Shown piece by piece: positions 17,204 to 26,405 of a DNA stretch of 64,000 bases. The first letter of the stretch is position 1; each line of letters starts with the position of its first letter. Both the position numbers and the translations under genes were made by a program. The DNA is from CAYFZO01 sp965226235 (GTDB lineage Bacteria > Pseudomonadota > Gammaproteobacteria > Poriferisulfidales > Oxydemutatoraceae). The stretch lies in the NCBI GenBank assembly GCA_965226235.1, contig OZ245335.1:372001-436000 (forward strand). Direction: 5' to 3'. The notes beneath the pieces were generated by a model. That model saw only the letters and a program-made list of their open reading frames with translations, was not told the origin of the DNA and did no database searches.

Positions 17204-18361
17204 CTAAGCTCCAGGGAGCCGTAACCAGCGATGCAGGGGAATTGTCAGTAGCATTCCAGCGACCGCAACGCACCCAGCCACCAGGAACAAAACGGAGCCA
17301 CCGAGTTGATCCCACAGGTATCCACTTACCAGCATACCGACTCCGCCACCGACCCCGAAGCTCACACTGAGATAGATTGCCTGCCCTCTCGCTTGCAAAT
17401 TACCGGGGAACCAGCGATTGACAAGCTTGATCGCGGCGGCGTGATAAACACCGAAACTGATCGCATGCAGGGTCTGGGCAAACACAATCACGGGTAGTTG
17501 CTGCGGGAACCAAGCGATGAGAAACCACCGTAGCGCGGTGACCATGGTGCTGAAGGTCAGTAACACGGGTTCCGTCCAGTTCGGTAGCAGTCTGGGTATG
17601 ATGATGAAAACAGCGATTTCAGCAATTACACCCAGAGACCAAAGCAAACCGATCACCATCTTGCCGTAACCGGCATCGCTCAGGTAAATGCTGAAGAACG
17701 CGTAATAGGGGCTGTGGCTGAGCTGGACGACAAAGCACAGTCCCCCCAGGGCCAGCACTTCAGGGCGGATCAGCAAGGGGGCTATGCGGCGCGAGCCGTG
17801 ATCGCCGGAGTCGTATTGCTGCCGATCATCACAATACAGTGATACCAGCCACATCAGGATTATGGTGAAAAACATCAGATAGGGAACCATGGCAAGGCCG
17901 TAGCGATGGATGATCGGCACGGCCCCCAGGGTAAAAATAATGAAGCCGACCGACCCCCACAGCCTTATCTTGCTGTAATTGTCGGCCATGTATCTGAGAC
18001 TGCCCAGGGTGATGCTCTCCAGTTGCGGCAGCCAGGCGTTGAAGAAAAACGAGTAAAGCAGAGTGGTGGCAACCAGCCAGGTGTAGCTGCCGCCGTGCAT
18101 CAGTAGCACCGCGTAAAACAAAACCGACAGAACCGCCGCGATCCGGAGCATTTTCAGGCGTTGACCGCTGCGGTCGACAGCCCAACCCCAAAGGTAGGGA
18201 GCGAATACTTTCGTCGCCATGAAAATAGCAAGTAACTTGCCGATTTCCGTCGCGCTGAATTTCAGGCTTTGCAAATACGGTGCCCAGTAGGGCAGGTAGA
18301 TGCCAAAACTTGCAAAATAAAAAAAATAAAGGGCCGCAAGTTTCCGGTAACGCGGCGGCAC
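17204..18361 (-). CDS. MFS transporter (MFS_1-like / PPP family)
   Basis: A 385-residue integral membrane protein with about 12 predicted helices. The opening ALYFFYFASFGIYLPYWAPYL and the loop PYLWGWAVDRSGQR are characteristic of the HcaT/3-phenylpropionate-like MFS_1 subfamily. Substrate is unknown; the family name reflects one E. coli member and should not be read as specificity. It starts 3 bases after aroC ends, so it is probably co-transcribed with chorismate synthase, although a functional link is not evident. Confidence 0.85.
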   Translation of the reverse strand: MPPRYRKLAALYFFYFASFGIYLPYWAPYLQSLKFSATEIGKLLAIFMATKVFAPYLWGWAVDRSGQRLKMLRIAAVLSVLFYAVLLMHGGSYTWLVATTLLYSFFFNAWLPQLESITLGSLRYMADNYSKIRLWGSVGFIIFTLGAVPIIHRYGLAMVPYLMFFTIILMWLVSLYCDDRQQYDSGDHGSRRIAPLLIRPEVLALGGLCFVVQLSHSPYYAFFSIYLSDAGYGKMVIGLLWSLGVIAEIAVFIIIPRLLPNWTEPVLLTFSTMVTALRWFLIAWFPQQLPVIVFAQTLHAISFGVYHAAAIKLVNRWFPGNLQARGQAIYLSVSFGVGGGVGMLVSGYLWDQLGGSVLFLVAGCVAVAGMLLTIPLHRWLRLPGA

Positions 18362-18364
18362 GAC

Positions 18365-19444
18365 TCAGCAGGTGCTTTTCACATCCATGTTCTGTGCACG
18401 ATGTCGCAAAGTGTGGTCCATTAGCACGATTGCCAGCATCGACTCTACGATGGGAACTGCACGGAGGGCGACGCAAGGATCGTGGCGCCCGGTTGTGCTG
18501 ATGTCGACCTGGTTTCCGTTTTCATCGATGGTTTTGCCGGGTAGCCGAATGCTGGAGGTCGGTTTGAAGGCGATATCGACCTCAATGTCCTGGCCGCTTG
18601 ATATCCCACCCAGTATGCCTCCTGCGTGATTGCTTTGAAACCCATCGGGGGTTATTTCGTCACGGTGCTCGGTGCCCTTTTGCGCCACGCAATCAAACCC
18701 AGCTCCGATCCCGACACCTTTGACCGCGTTGATACTCATCATGGCGTGAGCGATGTCTGCGTCGAGGCGATCATAGACTGGTTCGCCCAGACCCGGCACC
18801 ATGTTCCGGGCGGTCACGTGAATCATGGCGCCGACCGAATTGCCTTCCCTGCGTAACGCATCGACGTACCGTTCCAGTTGATCCAGAACGCTTCGGTCAG
18901 CGCAAAAAAACGCATTGGAGTCTATCTGCCCCAGATCGACATGTTGGTCGCAGACGATTGGCCCCAGACGGGATAAATAAGCAACGATCGTGATTCCATA
19001 ACGCACCCGCAGGTATTTCCTGGCGATGGCGCCAGCCGCAACCCGCACCGCGGTTTCACGGGCGGAAGCGCGACCGCCTCCTCTGTAATCGCGTATTCCG
19101 TATTTTTTGTGATACGTGTAATCGGCGTGACCAGGGCGGAATTTGTCCTTGATCGCTGAATAATCCTCGGGCTTCTGGTCGATGTTTTTGATCAGCAGTG
19201 CAATAGGTACGCCGGTCGTTTTCCCCGAAAATACACCGGATAGAATCTCTACCTGATCGGACTCTTTGCGTTGCGTCGTATGCCGTGTTTTCCCGGGCCT
19301 GCGGCGGTCGAGTTCATGCTGAATATCGCTTTCGGTCAATGCCAGTCCCGGCGGGCAACCGTCGACAACCCCGCCGATCGCCGGGCCGTGGCTTTCTCCA
19401 AAACTGGTCAGCGTGAATAATTTCCCAATCGAGTTGCCGGACAT
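18365..19444 (-). CDS. aroC: Chorismate synthase
   Basis: Last enzyme of the shikimate pathway, converting EPSP to chorismate with reduced FMN. The 359-residue protein has the signatures GESHGPAIGGVVDGCPPGL near the N-terminus, YRGGGRASARETAVR in the middle, and GRHDPCVALRAVPIVE at the C-terminus. Length is standard. It is followed after 3 bases by the MFS gene, and is divergent from acnA across a 386-base gap. Confidence 0.97.
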   Translation of the reverse strand: MSGNSIGKLFTLTSFGESHGPAIGGVVDGCPPGLALTESDIQHELDRRRPGKTRHTTQRKESDQVEILSGVFSGKTTGVPIALLIKNIDQKPEDYSAIKDKFRPGHADYTYHKKYGIRDYRGGGRASARETAVRVAAGAIARKYLRVRYGITIVAYLSRLGPIVCDQHVDLGQIDSNAFFCADRSVLDQLERYVDALRREGNSVGAMIHVTARNMVPGLGEPVYDRLDADIAHAMMSINAVKGVGIGAGFDCVAQKGTEHRDEITPDGFQSNHAGGILGGISSGQDIEVDIAFKPTSSIRLPGKTIDENGNQVDISTTGRHDPCVALRAVPIVESMLAIVLMDHTLRHRAQNMDVKSTC

Positions 19445-19830
19445 GATCGATTCATTTTAACGCAATCGGTGTTTTTCAGGTCGGTACCACCGAGTTGCCG
19501 GCAGGCGAACCGGCGACGGGTTTTTTACCGCAGTTTTCCATACAGGTCGTGGAGCATTGGTCATCAACTGTGTCAGATCGGGAGGCCACAAGTGTTGGCA
19601 AGTGATGTTCAGTGGGGCGAGCGAGGAATACGATCGCATGAAAACATCTGAAAAATGAAACCGGCCGCTTCCGGAGCGCGCGGGTGGCTTCGCAAGACGG
19701 CAAAGATCAAGCGCGACCAGGAAAGCCGTCGATCTGGTAAAATGCCCGACCAAGTACCCTCCCGGCAAGGTTGTTCCTGTCAGTCGCGTTGGCGGGGGGC
19801 TACATTTATCACCAGGCCTTGATGTATTTA
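19445..19830. other. 386-base gap between divergent aroC and acnA
   Basis: No convincing gene is present. Several short open frames cross it on both strands, but none has recognisable protein character or a good ribosome-binding site, and the longest, on the minus strand, runs into acnA. It must hold the promoters for aroC and acnA; I cannot place them with confidence. Confidence 0.5.
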
Positions 19831-22473
19831 ATGAGTGACTTCGATGCAAAATCCTTGCTGAAATCAGCAGGTACCGAGTACCGGATATTCAATCCTGGCA
19901 AGCTGGCAGGCGCGGAAAAACTGCCGTATTCGCTCAAAATCCTGCTTGAAAACCTGCTGCGTCACGAAGATGGTGTAACGGTTAGCAGAGACGATATAGA
20001 CGCGCTGCTTACCGCCTCTTCGAACGGAAATCTGGCACGCGAGATCGCCTATCGCCCCGCGCGGGTGTTGATGCAGGATTTTACCGGCATTCCTGCCGTG
20101 GTCGACCTGGCGGCAATGCGCGATGCCATGCATGCGCTGCAAGGCGACCCGGAGCGCATCAATCCAGTGCAGCCGGCAGAACTCGTCATTGATCATTCTG
20201 TGCAGGTGGACAAATTCGGCAGCAACAATGCGCTCGAGTTAAACACGCGGATCGAGTTCCAACGGAACCGTGAGCGTTACCAGTTTCTGAAATGGGGGCA
20301 AAAGGCATTTTCCAACTTCAAGGTCGTTCCGCCGGGGCGCGGCATTGTCCATCAGGTAAACGTCGAGTTTCTTTCCCGTGTGGTTTTCGTCAGTGACCCC
20401 GGAGACGATGGCCCACACGCTTACCCGGATACCCTGGTCGGCACTGATTCACACACAACGATGGTCAACGGCATCGGCGTGCTTGGCTGGGGGGTAGGTG
20501 GTATAGAAGCCGAAGCATCCATGCTGGGACAACCGATCTCGATGCTGATACCCCGTGTCGTTGGTATGCGACTGAGCAACAGGCTGCCTGAGGGAACAAC
20601 AGCGACGGATCTGGTGCTGACAATCGTGCAGATGCTGAGAAATCATGGCGTTGTCGGTAAATTTGTCGAATTCTACGGTCCTGGACTCGATGAATTATCG
20701 CTTGGCGATCGCATGACCATCGCGAACATGGCCCCCGAATATGGGGCAACCTGCGGTGTTTTCCCGATTGACGAACAAACGCTTGCTTACCTGCGGATGA
20801 CCGGAAGGCCCCCCGAACAGGTTGTTTTGGTCGAGGCATACGCGAAGGAAACGGGATTGTGGAGGCAGCAGTGCGAAGCAGCCGTGTACGACGAGATGCT
20901 TGCGCTGGACCTGGCTACGGTGTCACCCTGTCTTGCCGGGCCTCGTCGTCCACAGGATCGCGTCCCTCTCCGTGAGATGAAGTTCGATTTTATGAAAAAT
21001 CTCGGTGAGATCAAAAGCAACATAACCCCGGCAAAAAGCAATGGGCATGCGAGCAATGGCTCGGGTGGGCTGCAGGATGGCGCGGTGGTCATCGCCGCCA
21101 TTACTTCCTGCACCAACACTTCCAATCCTTCGGTGATGCTGGCAGCGGGATTGCTTGCAAAGAAAGCGGTGGAGCTCGGCCTCCGCGTCAAACCGTGGGT
21201 AAAGACTTCCCTGGCACCCGGTTCGCGCGCGGTAACGGCTTACCTGGAGACCGCCGGGGTCATGAAACCGTTGCAATCCCTGGGATTTCATGTCGTCGGC
21301 TACGGTTGCACAACCTGTATCGGCAATTCCGGTCCGTTGCTGGAAACGGTTGCCAACACCGTCGCCGAACAGGACCTGGTCGTTGTCTCGGTGCTGTCCG
21401 GCAATCGCAACTTTGAGGGTCGGATACACGAACAAGTACGCATGAACTATCTGGCTTCACCGCCGCTGGTTATCGCCTATGCCATTGCCGGAAGAATGGA
21501 TTTTGATCCCCATGAAGACCCTCTGACAAAAAGCCAGGACGGCAGACCCGTCTATCTGCGGGACATTTGGCCATCGCGAGAAGAAATCATGGCCGCCGAG
21601 AGCACGGCACTATCTCCCGAGCAGTTCAGCGCCTCTTACCGGGACATTTATAGCGGAGACAAAGACTGGCAGCAGTTGCAGATTGAAGAAAAACATCTTT
21701 TTGACTGGCCGGAATCGACTTACATCGCTCATCCGCCCTATTTCGACGGGATGAGCCGGCAATGCCCGGAAACCCCGCGTACGATCCAGGCTGCACGCGT
21801 GCTGGCTTACCTGGGAGATTCAGTGACGACCGACCACATTTCACCGGCCGGTTCGATTCCCTTGGACAGCCCCGCGGGGCTTTACCTGCAGCAGCATGGC
21901 GTGATGCAGGCCGACTTCAATTCATACGGATCGAGACGGGGTAATCACGAAGTGATGGTGCGCGGGACCTTCGCCAATATCCGTCTGCGTAATCGACTCT
22001 TGCCTGGTGTCGAGGGAGGCTACACATTGCATTTTCCGCACGGCAAAAGAATGTCGATATACGACGCCGCAATGCAATACCACAAGGAAAACGTGCCGAC
22101 GATCATTCTCGCCGGCAAGGAATATGGCTGCGGCTCATCTCGTGACTGGGCCGCGAAAGGTCCTCACCTGCAAGGGGTCAGGGCAGTGATCGCCGAAAGT
22201 TTTGAGCGCATTCATCGCTCCAACCTGGTGGGCATGGCAATCCTGCCGCTCGAATACCTGCCCGGGGACAATGCCGAATCGCTTGGCTTAAGTGGCCATG
22301 AACAGTTCGATATAGACGGGTTTGACAAGGGAGATACGGCGACGGTCACCGCTCGCGATAATGGCGAAATCAAGGAGTTTTCGGTCAAGGTCCGAATGGA
22401 TACGCCGAGGGAGATGGAGTACTACCGCCATGGCGGTATTTTGCATTACGTGCTGAGAAACCTGGCTTCCTAA
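19831..22473 (+). CDS. acnA: Aconitate hydratase A
   Basis: TCA-cycle [4Fe-4S] enzyme converting citrate to isocitrate. The 880-residue protein is of the AcnA/IRP1 type, with DSHTTMVNGIGVLGWGVGG, the cluster cysteine in ITSCTNTSNPSVM, the other two in GYGCTTCIGNSGPL, and the swivel-domain motifs GCGSSRDWAAKGPHLQG and ESFERIHRSNLVGMA. The frame is open upstream to 19771, but the conserved N-terminus (MSDFDAKSLL) begins at ATG 19831; ATG 19822 is another option. Convergent with fumC, 38 bases apart. Confidence 0.97.
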   Translation: MSDFDAKSLLKSAGTEYRIFNPGKLAGAEKLPYSLKILLENLLRHEDGVTVSRDDIDALLTASSNGNLAREIAYRPARVLMQDFTGIPAVVDLAAMRDAMHALQGDPERINPVQPAELVIDHSVQVDKFGSNNALELNTRIEFQRNRERYQFLKWGQKAFSNFKVVPPGRGIVHQVNVEFLSRVVFVSDPGDDGPHAYPDTLVGTDSHTTMVNGIGVLGWGVGGIEAEASMLGQPISMLIPRVVGMRLSNRLPEGTTATDLVLTIVQMLRNHGVVGKFVEFYGPGLDELSLGDRMTIANMAPEYGATCGVFPIDEQTLAYLRMTGRPPEQVVLVEAYAKETGLWRQQCEAAVYDEMLALDLATVSPCLAGPRRPQDRVPLREMKFDFMKNLGEIKSNITPAKSNGHASNGSGGLQDGAVVIAAITSCTNTSNPSVMLAAGLLAKKAVELGLRVKPWVKTSLAPGSRAVTAYLETAGVMKPLQSLGFHVVGYGCTTCIGNSGPLLETVANTVAEQDLVVVSVLSGNRNFEGRIHEQVRMNYLASPPLVIAYAIAGRMDFDPHEDPLTKSQDGRPVYLRDIWPSREEIMAAESTALSPEQFSASYRDIYSGDKDWQQLQIEEKHLFDWPESTYIAHPPYFDGMSRQCPETPRTIQAARVLAYLGDSVTTDHISPAGSIPLDSPAGLYLQQHGVMQADFNSYGSRRGNHEVMVRGTFANIRLRNRLLPGVEGGYTLHFPHGKRMSIYDAAMQYHKENVPTIILAGKEYGCGSSRDWAAKGPHLQGVRAVIAESFERIHRSNLVGMAILPLEYLPGDNAESLGLSGHEQFDIDGFDKGDTATVTARDNGEIKEFSVKVRMDTPREMEYYRHGGILHYVLRNLAS

Positions 22474-22511
22474 GGAAGCCATTGCTTTGCATTGCAGAGC
22501 GGTTTCGGGTA

Positions 22512-23900
22512 TCAGGGACGGGTCAGCGTCTCAGGATCGAGCAGCCTGCATAACTCCGCCTCGCTCAACCCGCTGTCTTCCAAGGCGACCTCAAGCACCG
22601 GGCGGTTTTGTTTGTATGCCTTCTTCGCGATGGCCGCTCCTTTTTCATAGCCGATAACCGGGTTCAATGCGGTGACCAGAATCGGGTTGCGCCGAAGGCC
22701 GAGCTCGATCGCCTGCCGATTTACCGTAAACCCTTCAATGCTGTTTTTGGCGAGTATCCGCGCGGCGTTGGCAAGCAGTTGAATGCTTTGCAGCAGGTTA
22801 TAGGCAATCACGGGCAACATTACGTTCAACTGAAAATTGCCGCTTTGCCCTGCGATCGCAATCGTCGCGTCGTTGCCCATGACCTGGGCGCAGACCATTG
22901 CGACAGCTTCCGGAACAACCGGGTTGACTTTTCCCGGCATGATGCTGCTGCCTGGTTGCAGCGCCGGCAAAGTGATGTCGCTGATTCCCGACAGAGGTCC
23001 GGAATTCATCCAGCGCAGATCGTTTGCGATTTTCATCAATGAAACCGCGATGACGCGTAATTGCCCACTGGTCTCGACGGCAGCGTCCTGGGCACTCAAA
23101 GCCTCGAATTTATCCGGCTTGGGAACAAATTCGAGTTTGGTCAGCTTCGATAGGTGCTTGCAGAATTCGTGGGGAAATCTCGGGTCGCAGTTAACCCCGG
23201 TGCCGACGGCGGTCCCGCCCTGTGCCAATTCGAGCAGGCGCGGCAAAGACGAGTCGAGGCGCGCGACGCCATTGCGTAACTGCTGTGCCCACCCACCGAG
23301 CTCCTGCCCAAAAGTGATCGGCATCGCGTCCATCAGGTGCGTGCGTCCGGTTTTGACTTCCCTGCCAAGTTTCCTGGCGCGCTTTTCGATGGCGGTGGCG
23401 AGTTGCTCAAGCGCGGGTTTGAGGTCTCCTGCAATTTCGCAGGCAGCGCTGACGTGAATGGTGGTCGGGATCACGTCGTTGGAACTTTGGCTCATGTTCA
23501 CGTGATCATTCGGGTGGACCACCTTGCCTGAACTTTCCGAGGCAAGGTGGGCAATGACCTCGTTCGCGTTCATGTTGGAACTTGTACCCGAGCCGGTTTG
23601 GAATACGTCGACTGGAAACTGCTCGTCATAATCTGCGGCGGCCACGCACCTGGCCGCCCTGGCGATGGCATCCGCTCGCGGCTTGTCCAGCAAACCCAGT
23701 TTCAGATTGGCTTTGGCACAGCACGCCTTGACTTTCCCGAGCGCGGCAATAAATGCTCGCGGCATCCTGATCCCGCTGATAGGGAAATTATCGACCGCTC
23801 GTTGCGTTTGGGCCGCATAGCAGGCATCGCGAGGTACTCGCACCTGCCCCATACTGTCTTTTTCTATCTTGAATTTCGTTGGTTTGCTTGCCACGGCCAA
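22512..23900 (-). CDS. fumC: Fumarate hydratase class II
   Basis: Iron-free TCA-cycle fumarase. The 462-residue protein starts near the family N-terminus (KIEKDSMGQVRVP) and contains QTGSGTSSNMNANEV, the HPNDHVNMSQSSND segment, TGRTHLMDAMP, and the superfamily signature GSSIMPGKVNP. Length is normal. It is divergent from purB (49 bases between starts), another member of the fumarase/aspartase superfamily, which may reflect shared ancestry in fold only. Confidence 0.97.
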   Translation of the reverse strand: MAVASKPTKFKIEKDSMGQVRVPRDACYAAQTQRAVDNFPISGIRMPRAFIAALGKVKACCAKANLKLGLLDKPRADAIARAARCVAAADYDEQFPVDVFQTGSGTSSNMNANEVIAHLASESSGKVVHPNDHVNMSQSSNDVIPTTIHVSAACEIAGDLKPALEQLATAIEKRARKLGREVKTGRTHLMDAMPITFGQELGGWAQQLRNGVARLDSSLPRLLELAQGGTAVGTGVNCDPRFPHEFCKHLSKLTKLEFVPKPDKFEALSAQDAAVETSGQLRVIAVSLMKIANDLRWMNSGPLSGISDITLPALQPGSSIMPGKVNPVVPEAVAMVCAQVMGNDATIAIAGQSGNFQLNVMLPVIAYNLLQSIQLLANAARILAKNSIEGFTVNRQAIELGLRRNPILVTALNPVIGYEKGAAIAKKAYKQNRPVLEVALEDSGLSEAELCRLLDPETLTRP

Positions 23901-23949
23901 ACTCCACTACACAGTATAATGGAAATCCAGATTTCAACTTTGGGTTTAG

Positions 23950-25356
23950 ATGCAGCCACCAAGCCATCCAGACGAACATTCCCCTTTGACCGCCATTTCC
24001 GCGATCGATGGGCGCTATGCCAAGAAAACCGACGCATTGCGGGGTTTGTTCAGCGAATACGGACTGATGAAGCGACGTATTCGGATTGAAATCGAGTGGT
24101 TGAAATGTTTGAGTGAATGCGAAGCGATCGGCGAAATCCCGCCGCTACCGGACACCGCCTTGGAAACGCTGGAGACTCTGGTCAGGGATTTCAATACAGC
24201 CGACGCCGAAGAAATAAAGAAGATCGAAGCAGAGACGAACCACGATGTAAAAGCTGTCGAATATTACCTAAGGAATAAACTCGAGAAAGATATAGATCTC
24301 AATAAGATATCGAGCTTTCTACATTTTTCTGCAACTTCTGAGGATATCAATAGTCTCGCCTGGGGATTGATCCTGAAAGAAGCCAGGGAGACGGTCCTTT
24401 TGCCGCAGTTGCGGTCGCTGCTCAAGCGCATGGCGGTCATGGCAGATAAGTACGCGGACGCTGCGTTACTGTCCCGCACACATGGCCAGCCCGCTTCGCC
24501 TACAACCTTCGGCAAGGAGTTCGCCAACTTCGCCTACCGTTTGCACGGGCAGTTGCAGATCTTTGCCGCCATCCGGATTTCCGGGAAATTCAGCGGTGCC
24601 GTAGGTAACTTCAACGCACACTGCATCGCGTACACACAAGTCGATTGGCCGGAACTGGCCCGGAGTTTCGTGGACTCGCTGGGGCTCGAGTATCTCCGCT
24701 GCACCGCGCAGGCTGATCCGCACGATCGCCTCGCGGAGTTGCTTGACAGCCTGGGGAGAATCAGTTCGATTTTGATCGATTTTTCACGCGATATCTGGGG
24801 GTATATCTCGCTTGGCTACTTTACGCAAAAAATCGGCGCAACCGAGATCGGTTCTTCGACGATGCCGCACAAAGTCAACCCGATCGACTTCGAAAACGCC
24901 GAAGGCAACCTGGGATTGGCTCACGCCCTGGCACGCCACATGTCATCTAAATTGCCGATGTCGAGATGGCAGCGAGACCTTTCGGACTCGACCGTTCTGC
25001 GCTCACTCGGGACGGTCTTCGGGCATTTCCTGGTTGCCATCGAGTCCCTTTCCCGTGGTCTGGACAAACTCGAAATTCATCGACAACAAGCCAGCGATGA
25101 ACTCGATGCACATTGGGAAGTGCTCGCCGAGGCTTTACAGACGGTGCTGCGCAGACACGGTTGCCCGGATGCTTACGAGCGGCTCAAGCGTTACACACGT
25201 GACCGACAGCTCGATGCTGCATCCTGGGGTCAACTGGTTCAATCGAGTCCTCTGCCGGACACGGAAAAAAGGCGCTTGCTGGCACTGACGCCTTCTGCCT
25301 ACATCGGCATCGCCACAGATCTGGCGCGATGGACAGGCGGGCGTTATTCCGTTTGA
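23950..25356 (+). CDS. purB: Adenylosuccinate lyase
   Basis: Purine-biosynthesis lyase acting twice: on SAICAR and on adenylosuccinate. The 468-residue protein has LTAISAIDGRYAKKT at the N-terminus, the TNHDVKAVEYYL segment, SRTHGQPASPTTFGKE, and the signature GSSTMPHKVNPIDFENAEGN. It is of the E. coli-like long type. Its 3' end overlaps the convergent DUF4340 gene by 13 bases. No hflD or mnmA is next to it, unlike in enterobacteria. Confidence 0.97.
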   Translation: MQPPSHPDEHSPLTAISAIDGRYAKKTDALRGLFSEYGLMKRRIRIEIEWLKCLSECEAIGEIPPLPDTALETLETLVRDFNTADAEEIKKIEAETNHDVKAVEYYLRNKLEKDIDLNKISSFLHFSATSEDINSLAWGLILKEARETVLLPQLRSLLKRMAVMADKYADAALLSRTHGQPASPTTFGKEFANFAYRLHGQLQIFAAIRISGKFSGAVGNFNAHCIAYTQVDWPELARSFVDSLGLEYLRCTAQADPHDRLAELLDSLGRISSILIDFSRDIWGYISLGYFTQKIGATEIGSSTMPHKVNPIDFENAEGNLGLAHALARHMSSKLPMSRWQRDLSDSTVLRSLGTVFGHFLVAIESLSRGLDKLEIHRQQASDELDAHWEVLAEALQTVLRRHGCPDAYERLKRYTRDRQLDAASWGQLVQSSPLPDTEKRRLLALTPSAYIGIATDLARWTGGRYSV

Positions 25357-26405
25357 TCCTCTGTTTCCTTCCCGGTGTCGATTTCCGCTTCCTGCTCCAT
25401 ACTGGGTTTTTCCATGCTGGATTCTTCCTCTGCAGGTACCGTGGCCAGAAAATCGCTGAGCCGTTTGTTGGCACTGTCATAGGCCGTGTTGGGGACTTCA
25501 AAAGCCCAGCCGCGAAAATTCTGCTGCTGCGGGGTGGAATTGGTGTCGGCAATGAAATAATTTTTGCCGTCGTCGGTTTTGTATGCTTTTATGTCGACGA
25601 ACGCACCTTCCTTGGCTCTGACGTTTAATCGGACATGCTCCTCCGGCAGTTCCACCTGGTCCAGGGGAAGCACATCCTTGAAATAAAGATAGTCGGTTAC
25701 CGCGATCACACGGTTGAGCCTTTCCTTCTGGCGAAGAACCTGTTCTTTGGCCAGATTCTGGATGGTTAGCTCTCCTTTTTTATCGCGGATGATCTTGAAG
25801 GATTCGCTGTCATCGGAATGAGTGACGGTGACGGTCGAGACCGTATCGGGTTCGATGTGTATCATTTCCTTGTCCAGCCACTGAACGGTATCGGCCGGTA
25901 GGTAAAACCTTGCGTTGATCAGCCAACTCTCCGCCTCGTCAGGTTTCCTCACGTATTGTCCATTTTTGGTTTGCCGGCTTATTTTGCCCACGATCAAGCC
26001 AAACTCTCCATCGGATGTTTTGAACGTCATCAGTATTCCACTTCCTTCCTCAGCATCGGAGGGGGCAACGCCGAGTGTCGGGTAGTACTCGGGTAACGAT
26101 GTCTTCTTTTCAATTTTCCTGGCGTCCTGCAGGCTGAGCAAAAGCTCACGGATTTTGACCGTGTTCGCGAGATAGTCGTAGTGCTCAGCGACGCGCCAGG
26201 AGCTGTCATCTGCCAGGTAGATGTTGATCGGAGAACTGTTGCGCTGAGCTATCTCGATGGCGTTGACCGTGTTTAGAGAGTCGATCGTCAATTCCGGAAA
26301 CAGCGGTGACTCATCCGAGCCGGGCTGTTTCGAATTCAGCATCCATACGGCAACACTCGCTGCGACAAGCACCATCAGTAAGACAGCAAGGCGCAGGTTT
26401 TTCAT
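25344..26405 (-). CDS. DUF4340-domain protein of the Gld-like ABC cassette
   Basis: A 353-residue protein with one N-terminal membrane helix (about residues 5-23) and a soluble, probably periplasmic, repeat-like region matching DUF4340 in character (for example GEFGLIVGKISRQTKNGQYVR and LPADTVQWLDKEMIHI). The C-terminus is Glu-rich and low in complexity. It overlaps the GldG-like gene by 4 bases and is the last gene of a four-gene cassette. DUF4340 proteins commonly accompany GldA/F/G-type ABC systems; their role is unknown. Confidence 0.82.
   Translation of the reverse strand: MKNLRLAVLLMVLVAASVAVWMLNSKQPGSDESPLFPELTIDSLNTVNAIEIAQRNSSPINIYLADDSSWRVAEHYDYLANTVKIRELLLSLQDARKIEKKTSLPEYYPTLGVAPSDAEEGSGILMTFKTSDGEFGLIVGKISRQTKNGQYVRKPDEAESWLINARFYLPADTVQWLDKEMIHIEPDTVSTVTVTHSDDSESFKIIRDKKGELTIQNLAKEQVLRQKERLNRVIAVTDYLYFKDVLPLDQVELPEEHVRLNVRAKEGAFVDIKAYKTDDGKNYFIADTNSTPQQQNFRGWAFEVPNTAYDSANKRLSDFLATVPAEEESSMEKPSMEQEAEIDTGKETEDQTE

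Noticed and set aside
19457..19849. A 130-codon minus-strand open frame between aroC and acnA
   Set aside because: Overlaps the start of acnA, has no family character and low-complexity composition.
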